Shown in pieces: positions 7,448 to 14,470 of a stretch of DNA of 19,390 nucleotides (positions are counted from its first letter, which is position 1; each line of letters opens with the position of its first letter). The DNA lies in the NCBI GenBank assembly GCA_020852035.1, contig JADZBR010000113.1:1-19390 (forward strand), written 5' to 3'. This DNA is from Caulobacteraceae bacterium. GTDB lineage: Bacteria; Pseudomonadota; Alphaproteobacteria; Caulobacterales; Caulobacteraceae. Position numbers and translations under genes: made by a program. The notes below the pieces were generated by a model that saw only the letters and a list, made by a program, of their open reading frames with translations, had not been told where the DNA came from and did not search any database.

Positions 7448-8485
7448 TTACTTCTTGCGTGTCGTCACCTTGGCCGCGCCGACCGGCGTGGCGGCGGCCT
7501 TGGTCTGGGCGACCTCCAGCGGCGGGGGAACGACGTTGAGCACGGGAGCCGCGCCCGCGCCGGTGATCACGCACTGGCCGGTGTCCATCAGCCCGTGCTG
7601 ACCGACGCAGAAGACGTCCTCGTAGTGCGGCTTGGAGACCGCCAGGCACTGGTAGAGGTTGAGCTTGGCCATCCGCAGGCAGCGCTCGCCGCTGGGATCG
7701 GCGAGCATCTGGCGGGCCGAATCGTAGCTGGCGTCGTCGGCCGCGCCCAGCGCCGCCAGGGCGGCCACGGCCATGCCGCGGATGGCGAGGTTGGTGTAGG
7801 GCGGGGCCTTGGCGGTGAAGGTCGGCAGGGTGAGCGCCGGGCCGCCGTTGGACGCCTGCTGCAGGAGCATGGTCTCGTTCATGTCGCCGGCGATCGGCGT
7901 GGCCGAGAGGGTCTTGGCCTGTTCCAGGCGGGCGGCGCGGCCCGGCACCTCGGCCAGCGACCACTTGGAGCGCTGCACGTCGTAGGCCGCCTGCTTCACC
8001 GCCTTGCCGGTGGCGAACACCTTGTGCCCGTCGTCGCCGAGCGCCGCGGCGATCCGACCGGCGGCGCTGTCGGCGCCGGCGATGGCGACGACATAGGCCG
8101 GGTCCTTGTAGATCTCGTAGACCACCTTCTGGCGGGTGGCCGCGTCGGACGCATAGGCGCGCACGCCGGCCACATAGGCCGGGTCCTGCAGGGCCACTAT
8201 GGCGGCGTAGGCGATCGCGCCGCGCAGGAACTGGCCCGGTTCGTAGGAGGCCGAGGCGCGCACCGAGCTGGCGACCGAGGCGCCGTCGGTGAACACCGGG
8301 CTGATGGCGGCGGCCTGGCGCATATAGGCGCGATAGGCGCTGGCCTCCTCGATGATCCGCGGGGAGAGCGCGACCGGCGGCGGCGGCGGCGGCGGCGGCG
8401 GGGGCGGCTCGGCGCAGCCGGCGAGAATGGCGGCGGCGGCGCCGAATACGGCGAGGAGCGCAAGACCTGCGCGCTTCATACCCAT
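7448..8485 (-). CDS. Proline-tract lipoprotein of unknown function
   Basis: This 345-aa protein begins with a lipoprotein signal (MKRAGLALLAVFGAAAAILAGC), with a lipobox LAGC at residues 22-25, so it is probably lipidated by the Lgt encoded in this window. Eleven consecutive prolines follow two residues later, probably a stiff spacer off the membrane. The body (about residues 40-310) is Ala-rich and helical with several cysteines near the end (ERCLRMAKLNLYQCLAV, VFCVGQHG, GQCVITG) that could form disulfides. No enzymatic motif is recognised. The start at 8485 is supported by AGGAGG ten bases upstream. A similar protein may be common in Caulobacterales, but I cannot name a family. It ends 117 bases before rplY. 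Confidence 0.82.
   Translation of the reverse strand: MGMKRAGLALLAVFGAAAAILAGCAEPPPPPPPPPPPVALSPRIIEEASAYRAYMRQAAAISPVFTDGASVASSVRASASYEPGQFLRGAIAYAAIVALQDPAYVAGVRAYASDAATRQKVVYEIYKDPAYVVAIAGADSAAGRIAAALGDDGHKVFATGKAVKQAAYDVQRSKWSLAEVPGRAARLEQAKTLSATPIAGDMNETMLLQQASNGGPALTLPTFTAKAPPYTNLAIRGMAVAALAALGAADDASYDSARQMLADPSGERCLRMAKLNLYQCLAVSKPHYEDVFCVGQHGLMDTGQCVITGAGAAPVLNVVPPPLEVAQTKAAATPVGAAKVTTRKK
8376..8399. repeat. Trinucleotide (GGC)8 tract encoding polyproline
   Basis: Eight perfect GGC units lie inside the lipoprotein gene, followed by a G-rich imperfect extension to 8408. On the coding strand they read as CCG proline codons. Because the unit is three bases, slippage would change the number of prolines without shifting the frame. 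Confidence 0.9.
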
Positions 8486-8512
8486 GCGAAGACACCCTCC
8501 TGGCGACGCCGT

Positions 8513-8596
8513 GGACCTTTTCGTCGGAAAAGGTCCGTCAAAAGCGCAGAGCGTGACGGACGCCGCAACCGGCAGCCACTTGCGGCTGTCACGCTC
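8513..8596. repeat. Two adjacent strong hairpins between prs and the lipoprotein gene
   Basis: Hairpin one is GGACCTTTTC-GTCG-GAAAAGGTCC (8513-8536), a perfect 10-bp stem with a 4-base loop. Hairpin two spans 8549-8596: an outer 9-bp stem (GAGCGTGAC with GTCACGCTC), a small internal bulge and an inner 7-bp stem (GCCGCAA with TTGCGGC). They lie 86-169 bases downstream of the prs stop and upstream of the lipoprotein gene, both on the minus strand. They could end prs transcription or be another palindromic repeat. No U-tract is seen. The remaining 85 bases up to prs show nothing I can name. Confidence 0.55.
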
Positions 8597-8681
8597 CGGT
8601 CCCCTGGCGGCGTCGTTTGCATCGCTCAGCGGGCGAGATTGTGACAGGCGTCGGGCGCCGCGTCGAGGCTGGCGGGGCGGA

Positions 8682-9617
<936 letters not shown>

Positions 9618-9729
9618 CGAATCCCCACCACGCGAGCGCCGCTGTTGGGGCCAAGGCTTCTAACAGCCGCGGCCTTGGGAGCAAGTGCGGCCTTTTTTCG
9701 CCTGGCTCCCCACCGCCGACGGGAGGGAG

Positions 9730-10500
9730 TCAACTCAGCACGATCGCCGAGATCAGCCGGCCGTAGTCGGCCTCGCCGCGCTTGAAGGCGCGGCGGTTGG
9801 AGAAGAACAGCGTTTCCTCGGCGCAGGTGTCGCGGTTCAGCGCCTCGGCCTCGCCGACGCCGGCGCGGGCGAGGCGCGAGAGGACATAGGCCGGCAGGTC
9901 GAACATCCGCTTGTCGGCCGAGGCGCCGGGATTGAAGAACCGCTCGGCGCCGGGGTCCTCGGCGGCGAAGCGCTGCAGGAACTCCAGGCCGACCTCGTAG
10001 GAGCCCGGGCCGATGCAGGGGCCGACGGCGGCGACGATGCGGCCTGGCCGGGCGCCGAGGTCGGCCATCGCCGCGACGCAGGACTCCGCCACCCCGTCCA
10101 GCGCGCCGCGCCAGCCGGCGTGGGCCTAGCCGACGACGCGGGCCTCGGGATCGGCCATGAGCACCGGGGCGCAGTCGGCGGCCAGCGCGCCGCAGATCAG
10201 GCCGGGCGTCGTGGTGGCCAGGGCGTCGCCGACCAGCCGCTCGCGCGGGGCGGCCGCACCCAGCTTGAAGGCGGTGGCGGTGTGGCTGTGCCAGCAGGTG
10301 ACCAGGGCCTCGGCCGGGCGATCGAACCAGGCGGCCACGCGGCGCTTGTTCTCCGTCACGGCGGCGGGGTCGTCGCTGGAGCCGGCGCCGGTGTTGAGGC
10401 TGTCGTAGATGCCGGTGGAGACCCCGCCCTGGCGAGTGAAGAAGCCGTGGCGCACCCCGGGCAGGGCGGCCAGCAGCGGCGATTGCAGGGGCGCGCTCAC
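9730..10500 (-). pseudogene. pgeF: Peptidoglycan editing factor PgeF/YfiH, interrupted by an in-frame amber codon
   Basis: The frame is intact over 256 codons except for a TAG at 10126-10128 (codon 125). The family features are all visible: HGFFTRQGGVS (18-28), TCWHSHTATAF with zinc ligand His71, GALAADCAPVLM with Cys110, then RVVG-stop-AHAGWRGAL with the third zinc ligand His127, and AVGPCIGPGSYEVG. The stop lies two codons before that histidine, so the 124-residue product would lack a metal ligand and half the fold. No frameshift accompanies it. PgeF proteins are cytosolic zinc/copper oxidoreductase-fold enzymes that remove mis-incorporated residues from cell-wall precursors. The GTG start (10500) overlaps the TGA of the methyltransferase gene by 4 bases (GTGA), showing coupled translation. 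A sequencing error, a real nonsense mutation or readthrough are all possible. Confidence 0.85.
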
Positions 10501-11693
10501 GCCTCGGCCTCGAAGGCCGGCGGGGTAAGGCCCGGCTGGTGGATGACGGCGGCGCGGAAGAGTTCGCCCATCTGCTCGGGCGAGACCAGGCGCTCGTACT
10601 GGCGGTCGAGGACATCGGCGCGGTCGGGCCGGGCGGCCTGCAGCGCCTGCAGCCGCGCGCCGATCCCGAGGCGCAGCAGGAACAGGCCCTGCGGCATGGC
10701 GACGGTGGCCGCCGCGCCGGCCTCTTCGGCGGCCTTCAGCACGGTCGGGAAGTCGGCGTGGACGGTGAGGTCGGCTTCGCCCGGCGAGGCGAGCGGGTCG
10801 ACCTTCTCGTGGCGGCGCAGCGCCTGCAGGGTGTCGCCGAAGCCGGGCTCGTGACGGCCGTAGTCGATCAGCAGGGCCGCGCCGCCGTCGCGGGCGATGC
10901 GCTCGCCGAGCAGGGCGCCCATCGCCTCCTGGGCGTTGGAAAGTTCGAGACCCAAATCCTCCCCCGTGCCAACAGGGGAGGGGGACCGCGAAGCGGTGGA
11001 GGGGGTGCGACTCGGCGTCGAAGCCTGCAGGTTCGCGCCGGCGCCCTCTGCTGAGCCGCTGTGCAGAACCTCGCCCCCTCCACCGCTTCGCCGTCCCCCT
11101 CCCCCGCCTTGCGGGGGAGGATTTGGGCCTGCCAAGCCGAAGGCGAGATCGCCGGCGTCGTCGACGCCCACCAGCCGCTCGATCCAGCGCTCGCCGACGC
11201 GGACGAACTGGCGGGCGGGCAGGCAGTCGAGCAATTCGTTGGCGACCAGCAGCAGGGGCGCGCCGGGGGGTACGTCCTCCAGCCGCTCGGCCCACTGGAT
11301 GGGCTGACCGGCCAGGCGCTCGCGCTGGCGGGCGGCGAGGGGCGCGGAGGTCTCCACCAGCCAGACCTCGGCGGCGGCCTGGAAGCCCGGCGCGCGGGCG
11401 GTGGCGCGCAGGAGGTCGCTCATCAGCGTGCCGTCGCCGGGGCCGATCTCGACGAGGCGGAAGGGCGAGGGCTCGCCGAGGCGGCGCCAGGTCTCGACCA
11501 TCCACAGGCCGATCAGTTCGCCAAACATCTGGCTGACCAGCGGGGCGGTCAGGAAGTCGCCTTCGGGGCCCAGCGCCGGGCGCGTGGCGTAGTAGCCGTC
11601 CTGCGGGTCGTGCAGGCAGCGGGTCATGTACTGGGCGACGCTGATCGGGCCGGAAGCGGCGATCTCGGCCGCCAGGCGCTCACGCAGACTCAT
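10497..11693 (-). CDS. MidA/NDUFAF7-family SAM-dependent methyltransferase with an in-frame repeat insertion
   Basis: This 398-aa protein has the MidA family hallmarks: GDFLTAPLVSQMFGELIG (45-62), the SAM-binding VEIGPGDGTL (81-90), ANELLDCLPA (151-160) and GAALLIDYGRHEPGFGDTLQ (271-290). NDUFAF7, its mitochondrial relative, methylates an arginine of complex I; bacterial targets are unproven. Residues about 190-248 are low complexity (Gly/Arg/Ser/Pro) and are encoded by a palindromic element (10951-11127). Without them the protein is about 339 aa, close to the family norm. The insertion falls between the central strands in what should be a surface loop, so activity may survive. The gene overlaps the end of lgt by 14 bases and the start of pgeF by 4. 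Confidence 0.93.
   Translation of the reverse strand: MSLRERLAAEIAASGPISVAQYMTRCLHDPQDGYYATRPALGPEGDFLTAPLVSQMFGELIGLWMVETWRRLGEPSPFRLVEIGPGDGTLMSDLLRATARAPGFQAAAEVWLVETSAPLAARQRERLAGQPIQWAERLEDVPPGAPLLLVANELLDCLPARQFVRVGERWIERLVGVDDAGDLAFGLAGPNPPPQGGGGGRRSGGGGEVLHSGSAEGAGANLQASTPSRTPSTASRSPSPVGTGEDLGLELSNAQEAMGALLGERIARDGGAALLIDYGRHEPGFGDTLQALRRHEKVDPLASPGEADLTVHADFPTVLKAAEEAGAAATVAMPQGLFLLRLGIGARLQALQAARPDRADVLDRQYERLVSPEQMGELFRAAVIHQPGLTPPAFEAEA
10951..11127. repeat. Palindromic repeat inserted in frame within the methyltransferase gene
   Basis: The element is 177 bp, exactly 59 codons. Its left arm (10951-11010) and the reverse complement of its right arm (11071-11127) are nearly identical apart from one hairpin loop. 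Both begin CCCAAATCCTCCCCC, continue with GGGGAGGGGGAC and end GCGAAGCGGTGGAGGGGG. Each arm has internal hairpins. The central 60 bases are not palindromic. No target duplication is obvious. The general architecture (outer C/G-rich hairpin, then a CGAAGCG hairpin, then a GGAGGGG block) resembles the 649-807 element. Confidence 0.88.
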
Positions 11694-12501
11694 GAGCGTC
11701 CTTCGGCTGGCGGAAGGCGAGGGCCAGGAGGACGACGCCGGCGATGACCATCGGCGTCGAGAGGATCATCCCCATCGTCAGGCCGAAGGGGAACAGCGGC
11801 ATGTAGGCGTCCGGCTCGCGCACCGTCTCCACCAGGATGCGGAAGGTCCCGTAGCCCGTGAGGAAGAGCCCGGTGACCGCGCCGCGACGCTGCAGCCAGC
11901 CGGCCCTGTGGGTGGCCCAGAGCAGCAGGAGGAAGAGCACGATCCCTTCGAGGCCCGCTTCATAGAGCTGGCTCGGATGGCGCGGGATCGGGCCGCCGTT
12001 CGGGAAGACCACGGCCCACGGCACGTCGGTCGTGCGGCCCCAGAGCTCGCTGTTGATGAAATTAGCCAGCCGACCGAAGAAGAGGCCGAAGGGCACGCCT
12101 GGCGCGACGAGGTCGGCCAGGCGCAGGATGTCGATCCGGTTGGCGATGGCGAAGCCGACGATGGCGACGGCCACGCCGATCGCCCCGCCGTGGAAGCTCA
12201 TCCCGCCATGCCAGGTCTTCAGGATCTCGACCGGGTCGGTCCAGATGACCTCGGGCGTATAGAAGAAGACGTGGCCGAGCCGGCCGCCGACGATCACGCC
12301 GAGGGTGATCCACAGCATCAGGTCGTCGATCTGGGTCACCGTCGCCGGCGGGCCGGCGGGGCCCCAGATGCGGGCGGTCTTCACCAGCCGGACCGCGTAG
12401 CGCCAGCCGAGGATGAACCCGGCCACATAGGCCAGCGCATACCAGCGGATGGCGAGCGGCCCGATCTGGATCAGCACCGGGTCGATGTCGGGAAACGGCA
12501 T
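11680..12501 (-). CDS. lgt: Phosphatidylglycerol-prolipoprotein diacylglyceryl transferase
   Basis: This 273-aa inner-membrane enzyme transfers diacylglycerol to the lipobox cysteine of prolipoproteins. Signature elements are HGGMSFHGG (98-106), the Lgt signature GRLANFINSELWGR (143-156) and RHPSQLYEA (174-182). About seven hydrophobic segments are spread from residue 17 to the C-terminus. The start ATG at 12501 gives the standard short N-terminus MPFPDIDPVLIQIGPLAIRW. It is the first gene of an operon with the methyltransferase (14-base overlap) and pgeF. It is divergent from the UbiK-family gene with 86 bases between. Confidence 0.97.
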   Translation of the reverse strand: MPFPDIDPVLIQIGPLAIRWYALAYVAGFILGWRYAVRLVKTARIWGPAGPPATVTQIDDLMLWITLGVIVGGRLGHVFFYTPEVIWTDPVEILKTWHGGMSFHGGAIGVAVAIVGFAIANRIDILRLADLVAPGVPFGLFFGRLANFINSELWGRTTDVPWAVVFPNGGPIPRHPSQLYEAGLEGIVLFLLLLWATHRAGWLQRRGAVTGLFLTGYGTFRILVETVREPDAYMPLFPFGLTMGMILSTPMVIAGVVLLALAFRQPKDAHESA

Positions 12502-12568
12502 CCTGGGGGCCTCGTTGCGACGTCAGGTCGCGGTTTAGCCGAGCGGGACTTCGCTTTCACCCCCCGGC

Positions 12569-12583
12569 GCCCCATATTGGGGC
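12569..12583 (+). promoter_or_regulatory. Palindrome at the ribosome-binding region of the UbiK-family gene
   Basis: GCCCCA-TAT-TGGGGC is a perfect 6-bp inverted repeat ending 4 bases before the ATG at 12588. The 3' half (GGGG) is the only purine run where a ribosome-binding site should be. It might be an operator or an AT-containing promoter core for a short leader. The rest of the 86-base divergent region has no recognisable -35/-10 pair. Confidence 0.3.
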
Positions 12584-12587
12584 CAAG

Positions 12588-12815
12588 ATGCAGACCCAGA
12601 ACCCCTTCCTCGACGAAGTCTCCAAGCTGACCGGCGCCGCTATGGGCCTGGCTCAGGCCGCCGGCGAGGAGGCCAAGGCGGCGTTCCGCGCCCAGGGCGA
12701 CCGCTTCGTGGCGGAGTTCGACCTGGTGCGCCGCGACGAGCTGGAGGCCCTGAAGGCCGAGATCGCCGCCCTGCGCGCCGACATCGCGGCGATGAAGACG
12801 CCGCCCAAGGGCTAG
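12588..12815 (+). CDS. UbiK/BMFP (YqiC)-family small coiled-coil protein
   Basis: This 75-aa protein has the BMFP-domain pattern: an N-terminal amphipathic helix (PFLDEVSKLTGAAMGLAQAA) and a C-terminal coiled coil (FDLVRRDELEALKAEIAAL) with the conserved FDLVRRDELEAL block. In E. coli the relative UbiK helps assemble the aerobic ubiquinone biosynthesis complex and binds lipids. It trimerises through the coiled coil. The same role here is inferred from family only. It is divergent from lgt and followed by a 135-base gap. Confidence 0.85.
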   Translation: MQTQNPFLDEVSKLTGAAMGLAQAAGEEAKAAFRAQGDRFVAEFDLVRRDELEALKAEIAALRADIAAMKTPPKG

Positions 12816-12897
12816 AATCCAAACACGCGAACGTGCCTCGCCTCCCGCAAGAAGCAGGTGACAGGCGCCCCGCGAAGCAGATTAGACAAGGACTTGT

Positions 12898-12936
12898 GAG
12901 CGGCGGATTTGGGTGCGACCCGCGCCTTCGCCGCTC
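12898..12936 (+). other. Nested hairpin in the leader of the YbjN gene
   Basis: GAGCGGCG (12898-12905) pairs perfectly with CGCCGCTC (12929-12936), and an inner GGGT-GCG-ACCC hairpin lies within the loop. It ends 14 bases before the ATG at 12951 and leaves the AGAGGA ribosome-binding site free. A leader-structure role is possible. The remainder of the 12816-12950 gap shows no clear promoter or terminator. Confidence 0.35.
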
Positions 12937-12950
12937 CGCAGAGGACGCCG

Positions 12951-13457
12951 ATGGACACGCCTCAACCTGACGAAGACGTCTTCTTCGCGGCCGATCCTCT
13001 GGACGTCGTCGAGCATGTGCTCAACGCCGAGAACCTGGAGTTCGACCGCACCGAGGACGGCGACATCGCCTTCACCCTGGCCGGCGACTGGCGCGACTAC
13101 GAGCTGTGGTTCGCCTGGCGGCCGGAGGCGGACTGCCTGCAGCTGTGCCTGTCGATCAACCGGCAGGTGGAGCCGGAGCGCAAGGTGGCGGCCTATGAGC
13201 TGGTGACGTTGATCAACCAGCGCACCTGGTTCGGCCACTTCGAGGTCTGGGCCGAGGACGGCGAGATCGTCTTCCGCCACTCGATGGTGCTGACCACCGG
13301 CGAGCGGCCGACCCTGCCGCAGGCCGCCTCGATGATCGACGCGGCGATGGAGGCGGCCGACCGCTTCTACCCGGCCTTCGACTTCCTGCTGGCCGGCGGC
13401 AAGACCCCGGCCGAGTGCATGGCCGCCTGCATGTTCGAGACGGTCGGAGAGGCTTAA
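12951..13457 (+). CDS. YbjN domain-containing protein
   Basis: The ATG at 12951 is preceded by AGAGGA and gives a 168-aa protein; the frame is open 14 codons further upstream from a TTG but without support. The sequence has the YbjN/DUF1790-like alpha-beta pattern: DPLDVVEHVLNAENLEFDR, DIAFTLAGDWRDYELWFAW, VAAYELVTLINQRTWFGHF and FDFLLAGGKTPAECMAAC. YbjN-type proteins resemble type III secretion chaperones in fold and have no established enzymatic role. The gene precedes proC on the same strand with 156 bases between. That neighbourhood is common in alphaproteobacteria as far as I recall. Confidence 0.88.
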   Translation: MDTPQPDEDVFFAADPLDVVEHVLNAENLEFDRTEDGDIAFTLAGDWRDYELWFAWRPEADCLQLCLSINRQVEPERKVAAYELVTLINQRTWFGHFEVWAEDGEIVFRHSMVLTTGERPTLPQAASMIDAAMEAADRFYPAFDFLLAGGKTPAECMAACMFETVGEA

Positions 13458-13466
13458 GGCCCTATT

Positions 13467-13574
13467 CCGCTCATTCCCGCGAAAGCGGGAACCCAGGCTT
13501 TTTTTTTGGTCAACCCGAAACGCGGGCGCTCTTCGATAAAACACCTGGGTCCCCGCTTTCGCGGGGATGAGCGG
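13467..13574. repeat. Palindromic intergenic repeat, third type
   Basis: The 31-base arms (13467-13497 and 13544-13574) are inverted repeats with two differences, both compensated within each arm's own hairpin. The arm hairpins are TTCCCGCGAAAGCGGGAA on the left and TCCCCGCTTTCGCGGGGA on the right. A run of nine T's (13499-13507) follows the left hairpin, so on the plus strand hairpin plus T-run makes a good intrinsic terminator for the YbjN gene. The element starts 10 bases after the YbjN stop and ends 39 bases before the proC start. Confidence 0.8.
13477..13507 (+). terminator. Probable intrinsic terminator after the YbjN gene
   Basis: The left hairpin of the palindromic repeat (stem of about 7-8 bp, GCGAAAGC apex) is followed after CCCAGGC by nine consecutive T's. 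It lies about 20 bases past the YbjN stop. The short gap between stem and T-run makes it imperfect. Its presence would imply a separate promoter for proC. Confidence 0.45.
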
Positions 13575-13586
13575 TAAAATATGGAA

Positions 13587-13611
13587 GGCTTCAGCAGGAA
13601 AGGCTGAAGCC
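13587..13611 (+). promoter_or_regulatory. Hairpin displaying the proC ribosome-binding site in its loop
   Basis: GGCTTCAGC (13587-13595) pairs perfectly over 9 bp with GCTGAAGCC (13603-13611). The 7-base loop (13596-13602) is AGGAAAG, the only Shine-Dalgarno-like sequence before proC. The stem ends 2 bases before the ATG at 13614. In linear form the AGGA is 14 bases from the ATG, rather far; folding would change the effective distance. Confidence 0.55.
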
Positions 13612-13613
13612 GC

Positions 13614-14405
13614 ATGACCCCCATCCTCCTCCTGGGCGCCGGCCGCATGGGCGGGGCGCTGATCGACGGCTGGCGGCGGGCCGGGGCAGTGCATCCGGGC
13701 CAGCTGCTGATCCTCGACCCGCAGCCCGGCGAGGCCGCCAGGGCCGCCGCCGCCGAAGGCGCGGTGCTGGCGCCCTCCGACGCCGAGATCGGCCGGGCCC
13801 GGACCGTGCTCTTGGCCGTCAAGCCGCAGACCTGGCGGGAGGCCGCCGCGGTCCTGGCGCCGAAGCTCGCGCCTGAGGCTGTGATCGTCTCCATCGCGGC
13901 CGGCGTCTCGACCGTCGATCTGGCCGCCGCCTTCGGCCGCCCGGTCGCCCGGGTGATGCCGACCACCGCCGTCGCCGTCGGCCACGGGACCGCCACGCTC
14001 TATGCCGCCGACGCCGTGGCGCGCGACCGGGCGCGGGCGCTGTTCACCCCCGTGGGCGCGGTGGTCGAGGTCGACGACGAGGGCCTGATGCACGCCGCGA
14101 CCGGCGCGTCCGGTTCCGCGCCGGCCTACCTCTACGCCTTCGTCGAGGCCCTGGAAGCGGCCGGCGTGGCGGCGGGGCTGTCGCCCGAGGCCGCCAAACG
14201 GCTGGCGCGCTCGACCACCGTCGGCGCGGCGATCCTGATGGCCGACAGCGCCGCCGAGCCGGCCGAGCTGCGCGCGCAGGTCACCTCGCCGGGCGGCACC
14301 ACGGCGGCTGCGCTGGAGGTGCTGCTGGGCGAGGGCGGCCTCCAGGATCTGATGACCCGCGCGGTGGCCGCCGCCGCGGCGCGCTCGCGCGAGCTCGGCG
14401 GATAG
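13614..14405 (+). CDS. proC: Pyrroline-5-carboxylate reductase
   Basis: This 263-aa cytosolic enzyme reduces pyrroline-5-carboxylate to proline with NAD(P)H, the last step of proline synthesis. The N-terminal dinucleotide-binding motif is LLLGAGRMGGALIDGW (5-20). LLAVKPQTW, MPTTAVAVGHG and TGASGSAPAYLYAFVEAL mark the middle. The family signature near the C-terminus is SPGGTTAAALEVL (about 225-237). The ATG at 13614 is the natural start because the Rossmann motif begins five residues later. Its leader contains a repeat element and a hairpin around the ribosome-binding site. Confidence 0.97.
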   Translation: MTPILLLGAGRMGGALIDGWRRAGAVHPGQLLILDPQPGEAARAAAAEGAVLAPSDAEIGRARTVLLAVKPQTWREAAAVLAPKLAPEAVIVSIAAGVSTVDLAAAFGRPVARVMPTTAVAVGHGTATLYAADAVARDRARALFTPVGAVVEVDDEGLMHAATGASGSAPAYLYAFVEALEAAGVAAGLSPEAAKRLARSTTVGAAILMADSAAEPAELRAQVTSPGGTTAAALEVLLGEGGLQDLMTRAVAAAAARSRELGG

Positions 14406-14470
14406 GTTTGCGCAACCGTCTCCGGAGGGGGACGTTTTGCGGGGCAGGGGCGGCGACAAGGAAACGACGC

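Noticed and set aside
8376..8408. GGC repeat as a possible CRISPR or variable-number array
   Set aside because: It is a simple trinucleotide tract inside a coding frame with no spacers.
7353..8495. Minus-strand open frame of 386 codons overlapping the lipoprotein gene
   Set aside because: Arg/Gly-rich translation in another frame; the lipoprotein frame has a signal peptide, a lipobox and a good ribosome-binding site.
9651..9698. Intrinsic terminator in the pgeF-prs gap (inverted repeat CCAAGGC/GCCTTGG and a run of six T's)
   Set aside because: The stem has a 14-base loop, the T-run is 15 bases away, and both lie on the plus strand while the flanking genes are on the minus strand.
10126..10128. 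Selenocysteine or pyrrolysine recoding at the pgeF stop
   Set aside because: Selenocysteine uses TGA, not TAG, and pyrrolysine is not known from this group; family members do not need an unusual residue at this position.
12882..14459. Minus-strand open frame of 525 codons opposite YbjN and proC
   Set aside because: Its translation is His/Gly/Arg/Gln-rich low complexity typical of the antisense frame of GC-rich genes, and it crosses the intergenic palindromic repeat.
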